A stretch of DNA of 64,000 nucleotides, taken from positions 48,429-112,428 of the forward strand of contig CAZAEK010000007.1 in assembly GCA_964484125.1 (NCBI GenBank). Direction: 5' to 3'. Below are positions 35,569 to 44,902 of this stretch, in pieces. Source of the DNA: DSSM01 sp964484125 (GTDB lineage: Bacteria; Bacteroidota; Ignavibacteria; Tepidaquicellales; Tepidaquicellaceae). The notes beneath the pieces were generated by a model. That model did no database searches and was not told the origin of the DNA. It saw only the letters and a list, made by a program, of their open reading frames with translations. The position numbers and the translations under genes are program-made. Position 1 is the first letter of the stretch; the number at the start of each line of letters is the position of its first letter.

Positions 35569-35938
35569 ATTTGTAAGCTATTACTTCAATTTCAACTTTC
35601 GCATCTTTAGGCAATCTCGCTACCTCAATAGCACTGCGGGCGGGCAGGGATGCTCCGAAATATTCAGCGTAAACTGAATTCATATCAGCAAAATCATTCA
35701 TATCTTTCAGAAACACGGTTACCTTAATAACATTCTCAAGGTTACTTCCTGCAGTTTCTAATATTGCTTTTACGTTTTCTATTGCATGTTTTGTCTGGAT
35801 TTTTACATCATCAGAAATAATCTGTCCGTCTTTTAATGCAAGCTGTCCTGATGTAAATACAAGATTGCCAAATTCAATTCCCTGCGAATATGGACCTATA
35901 GGTGCAGGGGCTTTATCTGTCAATATAAATTTTTTCAT
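35567..35938 (-). CDS. ridA: RidA family enamine/imine deaminase
   Basis: 123 residues. RidA hydrolyses reactive 2-aminoacrylate-type enamines produced by PLP enzymes. The family signature is complete: APAPIGPYSQGIEFGNLVFTSGQ at the N-terminus, VFLKDMNDFADMN, and PARSAIEVARLPKDAKVEIEVIAY at the C-terminus with the substrate-carboxylate-binding Arg in PARSA and the Glu near the end. It lies downstream of parB on the same strand (16-bp gap), but the linkage is probably not functional. Confidence 0.96.
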   Translation of the reverse strand: MKKFILTDKAPAPIGPYSQGIEFGNLVFTSGQLALKDGQIISDDVKIQTKHAIENVKAILETAGSNLENVIKVTVFLKDMNDFADMNSVYAEYFGASLPARSAIEVARLPKDAKVEIEVIAYK

Positions 35939-35954
35939 AAAATTTTTTTATATT

Positions 35955-36875
35955 TTAATTACATTTATCAAGTATTCTTTCTATATCGTCTTCGGAATAA
36001 AACTCGATTATTATTTCTCCTTTGGAATCCCCTTTTTGAATTATTCTGACTTTTGTCCCGAAGAAACGAATAAGTGTATTGGTTATTTCTTCGTAATATC
36101 TTTCAGTATCCTTCTCTTCCTTTTTCAGTCTGGCAGTTTTATTCTTTTTTTTATTCTTTATATATTGCCTTGTAATTTTATCAAGTTCTCTTACAGTATA
36201 ATTTTCTTCAAGGATTTTTTTCCATAATACAATCTGTGCTTCAACATTATCAACCCTTAATATCATTCTCGCATGAGCTTCAGAAATTTCGTTTTTTCTG
36301 AGAGACATTTTTATTTCAGGTGGAAGTTTCTGAAGACGCAGAAAGTTCGCAACGGTTGACCTTTGCTTTGAAACTTTTTCAGCTATCTGCTCCTGAGTAT
36401 ATCCGAATTCATCTGCAAACATCTGATATGCGTTTGAAAGCTCCATTGGGTTTAAATCTTCTCTTTGAAGATTTTCAATTAATGCAAGTTCGAGCATTAA
36501 AGCTTTTTCTTTATCTGCTTTGTGGTAAATATAAACAGGAATTTTTGTCAAACCCGCAATTGAAGCAGCTCTCAATCTCCTTTCGCCGGAAATCAGTTCA
36601 TATTCACCTTTTTCATTTGCAGGTTTTACGGTAATTGGCTGTATTACTCCGTTTTGTTTTATAGAATCAGATAATTCTTTCAGTGTAGTTTCGTTAAAAT
36701 CTGTTCTCGGTTGAAACGGGTTTATAGTAATTTTTTCAATTTCTACTTCAAGTTGAATTCCTTTTTCTGCAGGGTTTATTTTCTCCGGTATTTTATTGAC
36801 AGCTTCAAGGTCAACTTTATTTTCACCGAATAATGCCGATAAACCTTTTCCGAGACTTGATTTTTTTTCTGTCAT
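35955..36875 (-). CDS. parB: Chromosome partitioning protein ParB
   Basis: 306 residues of the chromosomal ParB/Spo0J family, a CTPase that loads at parS sites and spreads to form the segregation complex. It starts SSLGKGLSALFG, has INPFQPRTDF and LKELSDSIKQNGVIQPI, the CTP-binding ISGERRLRAA and ENLQREDLNPMELSNAYQ, the helix-turn-helix EFGYTQEQIAEKVSKQRSTVANFLRLQKLP, and a basic C-terminal dimerisation part. It follows parA by 5 bp. Two parS-like palindromes lie about 10 kb away near mnmG. Confidence 0.97.
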   Translation of the reverse strand: MTEKKSSLGKGLSALFGENKVDLEAVNKIPEKINPAEKGIQLEVEIEKITINPFQPRTDFNETTLKELSDSIKQNGVIQPITVKPANEKGEYELISGERRLRAASIAGLTKIPVYIYHKADKEKALMLELALIENLQREDLNPMELSNAYQMFADEFGYTQEQIAEKVSKQRSTVANFLRLQKLPPEIKMSLRKNEISEAHARMILRVDNVEAQIVLWKKILEENYTVRELDKITRQYIKNKKKNKTARLKKEEKDTERYYEEITNTLIRFFGTKVRIIQKGDSKGEIIIEFYSEDDIERILDKCN

Positions 36876-36880
36876 TAAAA

Positions 36881-37681
36881 TTATATTTTTATATTCAGTT
36901 CGTTCCTTGCAAGAAACTCCCTGCCAAGCTCCATATAGTTTAACGCTCCTGATGATGAAGGGTCATACATTATTACAGGTTTTCCGTAACTTGGAGCTTC
37001 TCCGATTTTTACATTTCTCTGGATTTTTACAGTGAATACCTTTTCTCCGAAATATTTCCTCAGTTCACCTTCAACCTGATTTGCAAGCCGCAAACGTGAA
37101 TCGAACATTGTAAGAAGATAACCTTCTATGCTGAGCATAGGGTTAAAAGTATTTTTAACCATTCTGACTGTATTAAGTAACTGAGACAATCCCTCAAGGG
37201 CATAATATTCACACTGAACAGGTATCAATACTGAATTTGCAGCTGTCAAAGCATTTATCGTTATAAGTGATAAAGACGGCGGACAGTCAACAAATACGTA
37301 ATCATAGCCTGTTCCCGAATATGTTGTATCTCTTAAAAATTCATCTAATTTATTTTTAAATCTGTTTTCTCTTGAGGGTAATTCAATCAGTTCTATTTCT
37401 GCCGCAACAAAATTTATATTAGATGTAACTATATCAAAATTTTCAAAAGATGTTTTTTTAACGACTTCGCTGATTTTCTTGTCTGTTACAAGAACTTCAT
37501 AAATTGTATTTCCGTCGTCTTTTGCCTCTATTCCAACGCCGGTAGTGGCATTCGCCTGTGGATCTGCATCAATCAGTAAAACACGCTTTCCAAGCGTGGC
37601 AACTGCTGCTGAAATATTCACTGCTGTCGTTGTTTTTCCAACTCCGCCCTTCTGATTTGATATGGATACTATTTTAGTCAA
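36881..37681 (-). CDS. parA: Chromosome partitioning ATPase ParA/Soj
   Basis: 266 residues of the Walker-type ParA family that drives ParB-parS complexes along the nucleoid. Deviant Walker A SNQKGGVGKTTT (residues 8-19, including the signature Lys11), LLIDADPQANAT, YVFVDCPPSLSLITINAL, VLIPVQCEYYALEGLSQL and LTMFDSRLRLANQV. The start is TTG at 37681; the MTKIVSISNQKGG beginning is family-typical and there is no ATG alternative. Eleven bases separate it from the upstream hydrolase gene, so the transcript may begin further up. Confidence 0.97.
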   Translation of the reverse strand: MTKIVSISNQKGGVGKTTTAVNISAAVATLGKRVLLIDADPQANATTGVGIEAKDDGNTIYEVLVTDKKISEVVKKTSFENFDIVTSNINFVAAEIELIELPSRENRFKNKLDEFLRDTTYSGTGYDYVFVDCPPSLSLITINALTAANSVLIPVQCEYYALEGLSQLLNTVRMVKNTFNPMLSIEGYLLTMFDSRLRLANQVEGELRKYFGEKVFTVKIQRNVKIGEAPSYGKPVIMYDPSSSGALNYMELGREFLARNELNIKI

Positions 37682-37692
37682 TTCTGTTATAT

Positions 37693-38370
37693 TTAAATAT
37701 CAATACTGTCGCCGGGTTTCATTATAATACATTTCTTTCCAATTGATTCTACCTTTCTTGAAAATTCTTCAACATCTGCTTTAATTAAATCAAAGGTATT
37801 GAAATGTATTGGTATAATGTTCTCTGCTTTAAGATATACGGAAGCTTTTACAGCATCGTCAATTCCCATTGTGTAGTTATCTCCTATCGGCAGCATAGCA
37901 TAGTTTATATTGTTTGTTTCCCCTATAATTTTCATATCTTCAAGCAGACTTGTATCTCCTGCGTGATAAATCGTTTTCCCTTCAGCAGAAACCAACACAC
38001 CTGCCGGATCACCTGCGTAATTACCTTCAGGTGTAGATGAAGAATGATGAGCAGGAGTAAGTTTTACCCTGCCAAAAGGAAAATTAAAACCGCCTCCGAG
38101 GTTCAGTTGATGAGTTTTATGCCCTTTCTTCTCTGCATATACAGCAAGTTCAAAAGTTGCAAGAACAGTAGCTCCAAATTTTGTCGCAAGGAAATCAGTA
38201 TCGCCGTAATGATCTCCGTGACCGTGAGTTAAGATAATATAATCGCATTTTTTTACATCTTCCTTTTTTATATCGCAAGCAGGATTTCCGCTGATAAACG
38301 GGTCAATAAACACCGTGTAATCACCAGTGTTAATTTCAATATTTGAATGTCCGTGAAATATAAGTTTCAT
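37693..38370 (-). CDS. UPF0173-type metal-dependent hydrolase (metallo-beta-lactamase fold)
   Basis: 225 residues of the metallo-beta-lactamase superfamily. The metal motif is HGHGDHYGD in ILTHGHGDH, with further ligands in LTPAHHSSS, YHAGDTSL and IPIHFNTFD. The profile fits UPF0173 (YtkL-like) proteins, which lack a known physiological substrate. The start FHGHSNIEINTGDYTVFIDPFISGNP is typical. It precedes parA on the same strand. Prediction of a specific reaction is not possible. Confidence 0.9.
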   Translation of the reverse strand: MKLIFHGHSNIEINTGDYTVFIDPFISGNPACDIKKEDVKKCDYIILTHGHGDHYGDTDFLATKFGATVLATFELAVYAEKKGHKTHQLNLGGGFNFPFGRVKLTPAHHSSSTPEGNYAGDPAGVLVSAEGKTIYHAGDTSLLEDMKIIGETNNINYAMLPIGDNYTMGIDDAVKASVYLKAENIIPIHFNTFDLIKADVEEFSRKVESIGKKCIIMKPGDSIDI

Positions 38371-38592
38371 TTTTGTCTGGATTTATTTATTATTGAAAAT
38401 AAATTAAACATAAAAATAACATTTATAAGAGTTTAATTCAAATAAGAAAGAAGGTCTCAGTTAATTTTTCTGATATAACTTTGTGTATTGATATTATAAA
38501 GAAAACTATTGCTTTTTTTTAAAAAAATTTTTTGTTTAATTTAATAGAAAATAGATAATTAAAAATTTTTTTAACCTATAAAAGAATTAACA

Positions 38593-39927
38593 ATGATACT
38601 TAAAGACAAACTTGCGGAAATAATTCCGAAGAAAAGAGAGCTTGCTAAAAAATTACTGCAAAATCACGGTGGTTCCGAAATCGGGAATGTAACAGTTGAA
38701 CAGCTCTTTGGCGGGATGCGCGGAATCAAAGCTTTAATTTGCGATACATCTGAAGTTTCGCTTGATAAAGGTTTGATAATAAGAGGATTTCCAATTCTTG
38801 ATTTAGTAGATAAACTTCCTGAAGAAATTTTTTATCTTTTATTAACCGGTGAATTACCATCTAAAGAAGCATTAAATGAATTAACAGAAGAACTTTACAG
38901 AAGAAATGAAGTGCCGTTTTACGTTTGGAATGTTTTGAGTGCTCTTCCTTCCGAGACACATCCTATGGTAATGCTTGGTACTGCAGTTCTTGTTATGGAG
39001 AATGAGTCTTACTTCAAAAAAAGATATGAAGAAGGTTTAAGCAAGGATAGACTTTGGGAGCCAATGTTTTTTGACTCTTTGAATCTTATAGCGAGAATAC
39101 CAGCTATTGCAGCATATATTTACAGAAAAAAATTTAACAAAGGTCCGAGGATAAAGGAAAATAATAAACTTGACTGGGCTTCAAATTTTGCTCACATGCT
39201 CGGGGTTAAAACCGAAGCTGAATCATTTGCAGAACTGATGAAACTTTATATGGTTCTTCATAGTGACCACGAAGGTGGAAATGTCAGTACTCTTGTATGT
39301 CAGACTATAGGTTCTGCGTTGTCAGATATTTACTACTCCGTTACGGGTGGTTTAAACGGACTTGCAGGACCTTTGCATGGACTTGCAAACCAGGAGTGCT
39401 TAAGATTTATTATTAAATTACGTGATGACATCGGACATACTCCATCAGACGAAGAAATCAGGACTTACAGCGAAGGTTTATTAAATTCCGGCAGGGTTAT
39501 ACCTGGATATGGACACGCTATACTCAGGGTTACTGATCCGAGGTTTACTGCTTTTCAGAATTTCGGTAATAAATATATGCCTGATGATCCATTATTTAAA
39601 ATTACCAAACAGTTGTATGATATAGTTCCAAAACTTTTAATTGAGAAGGGTAAAGCGAAAAGTCCGTGGCCAAACGTAGATGCGGCAAGCGGAGTTCTTT
39701 TGCATCATTTCGGAATAACTGAATATGAATATTATACTGTGCTTTTTGCTGTGTCTCGTGTACTCGGACTTGCCGCACAGTCAATATGGGCAAGGGCATT
39801 ACAATTCCCGCTCATAAGACCTAAATCAGTTACAATAGATTGGGTTAAGGCAACCGTTGAAGCACAAACAAAGACAGAATCAAAATCTGAGACTAAAGAA
39901 GAAAAGAAAACAGAAACAAAAAAATAA
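38593..39927 (+). CDS. gltA: Citrate synthase, mitochondrial-like (si type)
   Basis: 444 residues condensing oxaloacetate with acetyl-CoA. The sequence resembles eukaryotic-type rather than E. coli-type citrate synthase: FGGMRGIKALICDTS, IIRGFPILDLVDKLP, LHSDHEGGNVSTLVC with the first catalytic His, YYSVTGGLNGLAGPLHGLANQECL, GRVIPGYGHAILRVTDPRF with a catalytic His, and the catalytic Asp in PNVDAASGVLL. The last 25 residues are a Lys/Glu/Thr-rich tail (ETKEEKKTETKK) not part of the enzyme fold. It starts at ATG 38593 after a 222-bp AT-rich divergent spacer. Confidence 0.95.
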   Translation: MILKDKLAEIIPKKRELAKKLLQNHGGSEIGNVTVEQLFGGMRGIKALICDTSEVSLDKGLIIRGFPILDLVDKLPEEIFYLLLTGELPSKEALNELTEELYRRNEVPFYVWNVLSALPSETHPMVMLGTAVLVMENESYFKKRYEEGLSKDRLWEPMFFDSLNLIARIPAIAAYIYRKKFNKGPRIKENNKLDWASNFAHMLGVKTEAESFAELMKLYMVLHSDHEGGNVSTLVCQTIGSALSDIYYSVTGGLNGLAGPLHGLANQECLRFIIKLRDDIGHTPSDEEIRTYSEGLLNSGRVIPGYGHAILRVTDPRFTAFQNFGNKYMPDDPLFKITKQLYDIVPKLLIEKGKAKSPWPNVDAASGVLLHHFGITEYEYYTVLFAVSRVLGLAAQSIWARALQFPLIRPKSVTIDWVKATVEAQTKTESKSETKEEKKTETKK

Positions 39928-39934
39928 TTTTGAA

Positions 39935-40999
39935 TTAAATCTTTAAGTGCTGAACATGATTTCGAAAACCGCGCATAATATTTTCTGTTTCTTCCAAAGT
40001 TTCTTCTGAGAGTATATACAATTCTGATTTACAGCTTATAGAAGCCCTGCTTAATATCATTCTGATATATGAAGGGCTTTTTAATTTTAATACTGAAAAG
40101 AAAGGAATTATTACTGTATCAAACACAAATAAGTCTGAATAATCAAACGGTAAAATTGTGATTCCGCCTTTTACATTATTTTTATTTCCTTTTATAATCG
40201 GAAAATAATTAAATATTTCCCTGTCTATATTTTGTAATAAATTTTCAACTTCTATGGATTCTGCCTGCGTAAAAATATAAATTCCGGCTGAGATATTTTT
40301 TGCAGAAATAATTTTTAATATTTTTTCATGTTGTTTTTCATTTTCACAGAAAAGGAAATATGGCTTTGTTTGTTCAGGGTTGGTAGTTATTTCAAATATT
40401 TTCCGTTCTTTAAGATAATTGATAAAATTACAAAGACCAGGTTTTCTTCTTAGATTTTTTTCTATTGATATTATTGTCGGATATGAACTGTCAAATAATT
40501 TTCTGATATCTTCCGGTACAGAATTAACATCTTCGGCTAAAGGATTCAGAAATATTGCAAATTTATTCGAATAAAATTTAATCACCTTGAATAAATCATC
40601 TTTAATATCTGCATCACTGAAACCTTCAACAATAAGCCAGTTAAAACTTTTAACCTCAGTACCGCTTCGAAGTTTAAAAAGTATATCATTATATATTCCG
40701 TCTATATCCGTAACTGTAGAATTAGTCTTGGTGGGAATTGTTTGTCCGGCTATTTTTTTATATTCTTCAAACAGCCAGTCCTTCCAGAAAAATATTTTAT
40801 TTTCAATATCTAACTCCGGAAAAAATAATTTAATATAATCACTCATAGCCGTTACCGTACCTTTACTGCCGGTAATAAGAATAACATTCTCTCCGTCTTT
40901 CAGACGCTGAACAAAAAATTTAATTGCTAATGCATTTTTGCCCGAGCCTTGATTGCCTTTTACAACAAAGGATACTCCCGGAAATATAATTTCTTTCAA
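39935..40999 (-). CDS. P-loop ATPase distantly like superfamily I helicases, degenerate
   Basis: 354 residues with a Walker A-like loop at 15-22 (GNQGSGKN) in which the usual Thr/Ser after Lys is Asn. LIVEGFSDADI (about 121-131) could be a Walker B with Glu but lacks the DEAQD signature. The late stretch SPSYIRMILSRASISCKSELYILSE resembles motif VI of UvrD-type helicases (usual VALTRA). The first codon is TTG at 40999. Together it looks like a shortened, eroded SF1 helicase-like protein; ATPase or helicase activity cannot be assumed. No neighbour indicates its job; gltA converges with it 7 bp away. Confidence 0.5.
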   Translation of the reverse strand: MKEIIFPGVSFVVKGNQGSGKNALAIKFFVQRLKDGENVILITGSKGTVTAMSDYIKLFFPELDIENKIFFWKDWLFEEYKKIAGQTIPTKTNSTVTDIDGIYNDILFKLRSGTEVKSFNWLIVEGFSDADIKDDLFKVIKFYSNKFAIFLNPLAEDVNSVPEDIRKLFDSSYPTIISIEKNLRRKPGLCNFINYLKERKIFEITTNPEQTKPYFLFCENEKQHEKILKIISAKNISAGIYIFTQAESIEVENLLQNIDREIFNYFPIIKGNKNNVKGGITILPFDYSDLFVFDTVIIPFFSVLKLKSPSYIRMILSRASISCKSELYILSEETLEETENIMRGFRNHVQHLKI

Positions 41000-41147
41000 T
41001 TTTTTATTTTTTTTCTTAAACCAAAATTTTTACTATAGAATTTCGTTATTTATATATTTTTACGGAATTTACATAATGCATTTTTGGTTATAATGTTTGG
41101 AACATTTTTTAAAAATAACAGTTAAAATAAAAATTAATTAAATTAAA

Positions 41148-41909
41148 ATGAAAAAAATATTATTTCTGTTTTTACTTTTTTTAACATATGTATCCTATGG
41201 TAATGCACAGGAAAGTATTAAAGATACAACTATTTATGCGAATCTGAATAATGATGGCATAATAGATAAAATTAATGTACGTTTTTCCATAGATGAAAAG
41301 GAAGGCGGAATGGATTACACCCTGACAATCAATGGTAATTCTTTAACCGGAAGATTTGAATATTCTGAATACGGAGAAGTAATGTTGATGGACATAAATA
41401 GCGGTGATAATTTCAAAGAAATAGCAATAGTCGGTTATGGTATGAATGATTTCAACGATTTTCATCTCTACACTTTAAGAAGCAAGCCAAGATATATTGG
41501 TGAAGCATCAGGTGTATTTAATCTTGAAACAACCGGCAATGGATACGCTACATGCGAATACTGGATGGGTTTCTGGAGTTTAAAGAAAAAATACAAGTTG
41601 ATATATGAGGGTACTTTTTTAAGAGAGATTGAGGAAGAGGAGTATCCGCTAAATCAGGAATGTACAGCCACTGATTCTTTTAAGCTTTTAACATGCAGGG
41701 AAGATAATTCTTCCGTATCAGTTGAAGTAAAAGCAGGAGATAAATTAGTTATAATTGCCAGCGATATAAGACCTATGAAAGATGCCGGTGATTACATTGA
41801 TGATTATTCCTATATCTGGTATAAAATAAAAACTTCGACCGGAAAATCCGGCTGGATTAGATTAATAAATTTTCAGGAAAAAGTTGAAGGATTAATCTGG
41901 GCAGGATAA
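41148..41909 (+). CDS. Secreted protein with SH3-like C-terminal domain, unknown function
   Basis: 253 residues with a signal peptide (FLFLLFLTYVSYGNAQ). The middle part, with DTTIYANLNNDGIIDKINVRF, resembles VCBS/FG-GAP-like or hypothetical repeat regions of secreted Bacteroidota proteins. The C-terminal 80 residues (KLLTCREDNSSVSVEVKAGDKLVIIASD, then YIWYKIKTSTGKSGWIRLINF) look like a bacterial SH3 domain, which often binds wall peptides. Neither part was matched to a named family. It is convergent with surE with 9 bp between. Confidence 0.6.
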   Translation: MKKILFLFLLFLTYVSYGNAQESIKDTTIYANLNNDGIIDKINVRFSIDEKEGGMDYTLTINGNSLTGRFEYSEYGEVMLMDINSGDNFKEIAIVGYGMNDFNDFHLYTLRSKPRYIGEASGVFNLETTGNGYATCEYWMGFWSLKKKYKLIYEGTFLREIEEEEYPLNQECTATDSFKLLTCREDNSSVSVEVKAGDKLVIIASDIRPMKDAGDYIDDYSYIWYKIKTSTGKSGWIRLINFQEKVEGLIWAG

Positions 41910-41918
41910 TTCACAACC

Positions 41919-42680
41919 TTAGATTTTCCAGTTCTTCATTTTTTCATAGAATTCATAATCTGTCAAATCATAATGAATAGGTGTTACTGAAATATATCCT
42001 TCATCAACAGCTTTAACGTCGTATTCTTTTGATTCATCAATTTTGTACATAGACCCTGTAAGCCAGAAATATTCACGGTTTGCCGGGTCTATTCTTTTTT
42101 CAAAAGTATCATCCCATGAAGATTTACCCTGCTTTGTTACAAGAGCTCCCTTTATTTTACTTTCTGGTATTGCGGGTACATTTACATTTAATAATACACC
42201 CTTTGGTAAACCTTTTCTTAAAATTATCTTTGCAAGTTTAGCTGCAAATTTTGCTGCTGGCTTAAAATTCTTCTCTGTATATGATGTGAGTGATATGGCA
42301 AAAGACGGCAGTCCAAGAATAGTTCCTTCTGTTGCCGCAGATACCGTGCCTGAGTAAATAATATTAATTGCAGTATTGGCTCCCTGATTTATACCGGAAA
42401 TTAACAAATCAATTTTTTTATTCTTTAGAAGTGTGTGAACGGCTAATTTAACTGAGTCTGCAGGAGTTCCTTCAACTGCGTAACCAAAAAAACTTTTTCC
42501 GTGATATACTTTCCTTGCCCTTATCGGGTCAGACATTGTAATAGAGTGACCCACTGCGCTTTGCTGTGTATGAGGAGCTACAACTATTACATTTGCAAAC
42601 TTTTTTATTTCAGTAGCTAATGCAAATATTCCTTCTGCTGTTATACCGTCATCATTCGATATTAATATTGTTGGTTTCAT
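41919..42680 (-). CDS. surE: 5'/3'-nucleotidase SurE
   Basis: 253 residues. A metal-dependent nucleotidase that also releases phosphate from polyphosphate in some species. It starts PTILISNDDGITAEGIFAL with the metal ligand Asp pair Asp10-Asp11, then VVVAPHTQQSAVGHSIT, VEGTPADSVKLAVH, LLISGINQGANTAINIIYSGTVSAATEG, and VNVNVPAIP toward the C-terminus. Family length matches. Its start overlaps the end of obgE by 29 bp, indicating co-translation in an obgE-surE operon. Confidence 0.95.
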   Translation of the reverse strand: MKPTILISNDDGITAEGIFALATEIKKFANVIVVAPHTQQSAVGHSITMSDPIRARKVYHGKSFFGYAVEGTPADSVKLAVHTLLKNKKIDLLISGINQGANTAINIIYSGTVSAATEGTILGLPSFAISLTSYTEKNFKPAAKFAAKLAKIILRKGLPKGVLLNVNVPAIPESKIKGALVTKQGKSSWDDTFEKRIDPANREYFWLTGSMYKIDESKEYDVKAVDEGYISVTPIHYDLTDYEFYEKMKNWKI

Positions 42681-43683
42681 TTTGTTCCTTGTATTCTTTT
42701 ATCTTTTTATAAATCATTGTTTTTAATTTTTCTAAATTTTCGCCTGTTACAGATGAAATTGCTAATGAATCAATCTTTCCTTTATATTTCACAAGTCTCT
42801 CTTTTAATTCTGAATCAATTGCATCTATTTTTGTAAAACATAATATACGTGGTTTTTTTATTAATTTTTCAGAATAATTCTTTAATTCTTTTAATAATAT
42901 TTTATATTGTGTAATTAGTTCTTTGCTTCCATCAGGTATCTGGGTTGCATCAATCATAAATAATAAAATTGATGTTCTTTCAATGTGTTTAAGAAACTGG
43001 ATTCCAAGACCTTTTCCGTCAGAAGCGCCCTGAATAATTCCGGGAATATCAGCGACAACAAAAGACTCGTATTCTTTATATTTTACTATTCCAAGATTAG
43101 GAACTAAGGTAGTAAAGGGATAATCTGCAATTTTAGGTTTTGCAGCTGAAATTGCAGATATCAATGTGGATTTTCCTGCGTTTGGAAATCCTACCAATCC
43201 GCAATCAGCAATTAATTTTAATTCTATTTCAACAGTTTTTTCTTCTCCTTTTTTTCCGCTTTGTGCAATTCTCGGAGCTCTGTTAGTCGAGGTTTTGAAA
43301 TGAGTATTTCCTTTACCGCCGCTTCCGCCTTTTAATATTACCGCTTTTTCGCCATCGTTTAAAAGCTCAGCAAGAATTTCTCCGGTTTCGGAATCACGGA
43401 TTATACTTCCGCATGGTACCTTAATATATAAATCATCACCGTTTTTTCCTGTCTTATCTCCACCTTGTCCATGAGCGCCCTTTTTTGCTTTGTAATGTTG
43501 TTTATACCTGAAATCTATCAGAGTTGATAAATCAGAAGAAGCAACGAATATAACGTCTCCGCCTTTTCCTCCGTCTCCACCGTTAGGACCTCCGCGGGGA
43601 ACATATTTTTCCCTGCGGAAACTTATACAACCGTTTCCACCATCGCCAGATTTAATATGTATTTTTACAAAATCTAAAAACAA
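42652..43683 (-). CDS. obgE: GTPase Obg/CgtA
   Basis: 343 residues of the essential Obg GTPase involved in ribosome large-subunit assembly. The N-terminal Obg fold is glycine-rich (KSGDGGNGCISFRREKYVPRGGP, GGDGGKGGDV, AHGQGGDKTGKNG), then the G domain with G1 GFPNAGKS (165-172), G3 DIPGIIQGASDGKGLG, LGIQFLKH and NKID-like TKIDAID. The C-terminal part is short, so the OCT-domain form is absent. The start is TTG at 43683; MFLDFVKIHIKSGDGG is the correct family beginning. It lies 2 bp after the unknown gene upstream. Confidence 0.96.
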   Translation of the reverse strand: MFLDFVKIHIKSGDGGNGCISFRREKYVPRGGPNGGDGGKGGDVIFVASSDLSTLIDFRYKQHYKAKKGAHGQGGDKTGKNGDDLYIKVPCGSIIRDSETGEILAELLNDGEKAVILKGGSGGKGNTHFKTSTNRAPRIAQSGKKGEEKTVEIELKLIADCGLVGFPNAGKSTLISAISAAKPKIADYPFTTLVPNLGIVKYKEYESFVVADIPGIIQGASDGKGLGIQFLKHIERTSILLFMIDATQIPDGSKELITQYKILLKELKNYSEKLIKKPRILCFTKIDAIDSELKERLVKYKGKIDSLAISSVTGENLEKLKTMIYKKIKEYKEQNETNNINIE

Positions 43684-43685
43684 CT

Positions 43686-44783
43686 TTATTCAACCGCCGG
43701 TAAACCGGAATTTTTATCTTTTTCATAAAAAGAGTTTATCAAATCTACAAATAAAACTACGTCTTTGTTGTAAATATCTACCCTGTTTTCAAGGAAAAGT
43801 TTTTTCAGGTAATCTGAAGCATCGTCCCAGTTAGAAAAATTTTCAAGCACTTCAAAGGTTTTAAACATATTTATTTTATCACTTTTGAAAATTTTTTTGT
43901 TTATACTTTCTAATTCATCTTTTTTGAAAAGTCGTGCTATTTTTCCGCCCTCAGGTTCTTCTTCCGGAATTATTTCGTTCGGCTGGTTTTTAATTTCAAA
44001 TGTTTGTTTAAACAACGCTTCCCTGTTTTCTACACCTGTTGGCTCAGATTCATAGTCAATTGATTCAAATGTGTCTTCAAATGAAATTCCGGGTATAAGC
44101 ACATTAAAATCATCATCGTTTACATATTTCCCGTTTATAATTTTTATAATTGTTTTTAAATCAATTTCTTTTGTATCGTCAAGATTTTTTATCACACTGA
44201 ATTTATCGAGTATTCCTGTGAATAATTTATCCTCAAGAAATATTCTTATATATCCAAATGGAACTGAGGATTCAAGATTAATTTCTGATACCTCTGGATA
44301 TTTAAGCTTAAATATCTGAAGGAAAAAATTTTTTGTTTTAATTGCAGTAGGATTTGTAAGCAGCTTATCATGGATCATACTGTCAGTGTCATCTATAATT
44401 TCCTTAATGCTTGAACGCATTACGGTTAAAGTGGTTACTTCTTTAAGATAAGCATTAATAGCTTCCTCATAATATCTGTAAAATTTAAAAATGGAAATTT
44501 TTGAAGTTATTACTTCGGGCAACTGCGAATCCTTATCAACAAAGATATAATTTAAAATTGTCCACTTTGGACGTATTGTATAATTTATTTGAAGACGTAT
44601 TGCTTTGCCAATATAGTTTTCAAGTTCTGAACGGCTTTTTATATTGCCGGCTTCAACAGATAAAAATGATTTTGTAAACGGATCAAGCTTACTGTTGAAT
44701 ATACCCTGAGATGTATAATCACTCAGAAATTCTATATTTTTTATTTCGGTTTTATACCGTTTATCTATAATTTGTTCAAACAT
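43686..44783 (-). CDS. Conserved-looking protein of unknown function upstream of obgE
   Basis: 365 residues, no signal peptide or membrane segment. N-terminus MFEQIIDKRYKTEIKNIEFLS, alternating charged and aromatic residues, and a late acidic linker (NEIIPEEEPEGGKIARLFKKDE) before a C-terminal helix-rich block (FEVLENFSNWDDASDYLKKLFLENRVDIY). I do not recognise a family. It precedes obgE by 2 bp, so it is likely co-transcribed with obgE and surE. Similar acidic/Lys-rich organisation is seen in the 630-residue protein at 54036, though no detailed similarity was found. Confidence 0.55.
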   Translation of the reverse strand: MFEQIIDKRYKTEIKNIEFLSDYTSQGIFNSKLDPFTKSFLSVEAGNIKSRSELENYIGKAIRLQINYTIRPKWTILNYIFVDKDSQLPEVITSKISIFKFYRYYEEAINAYLKEVTTLTVMRSSIKEIIDDTDSMIHDKLLTNPTAIKTKNFFLQIFKLKYPEVSEINLESSVPFGYIRIFLEDKLFTGILDKFSVIKNLDDTKEIDLKTIIKIINGKYVNDDDFNVLIPGISFEDTFESIDYESEPTGVENREALFKQTFEIKNQPNEIIPEEEPEGGKIARLFKKDELESINKKIFKSDKINMFKTFEVLENFSNWDDASDYLKKLFLENRVDIYNKDVVLFVDLINSFYEKDKNSGLPAVE

Positions 44784-44902
44784 GGCAATAACAAATACTA
44801 AAGATAACTTAAACGTTTTACAATTAAAATGAGATAAATTTATCCGTCAAAATTGAAAACTAAAAATTGTATTTTATAAACTTGTCAAAATTAATTTGTA
44901 AT

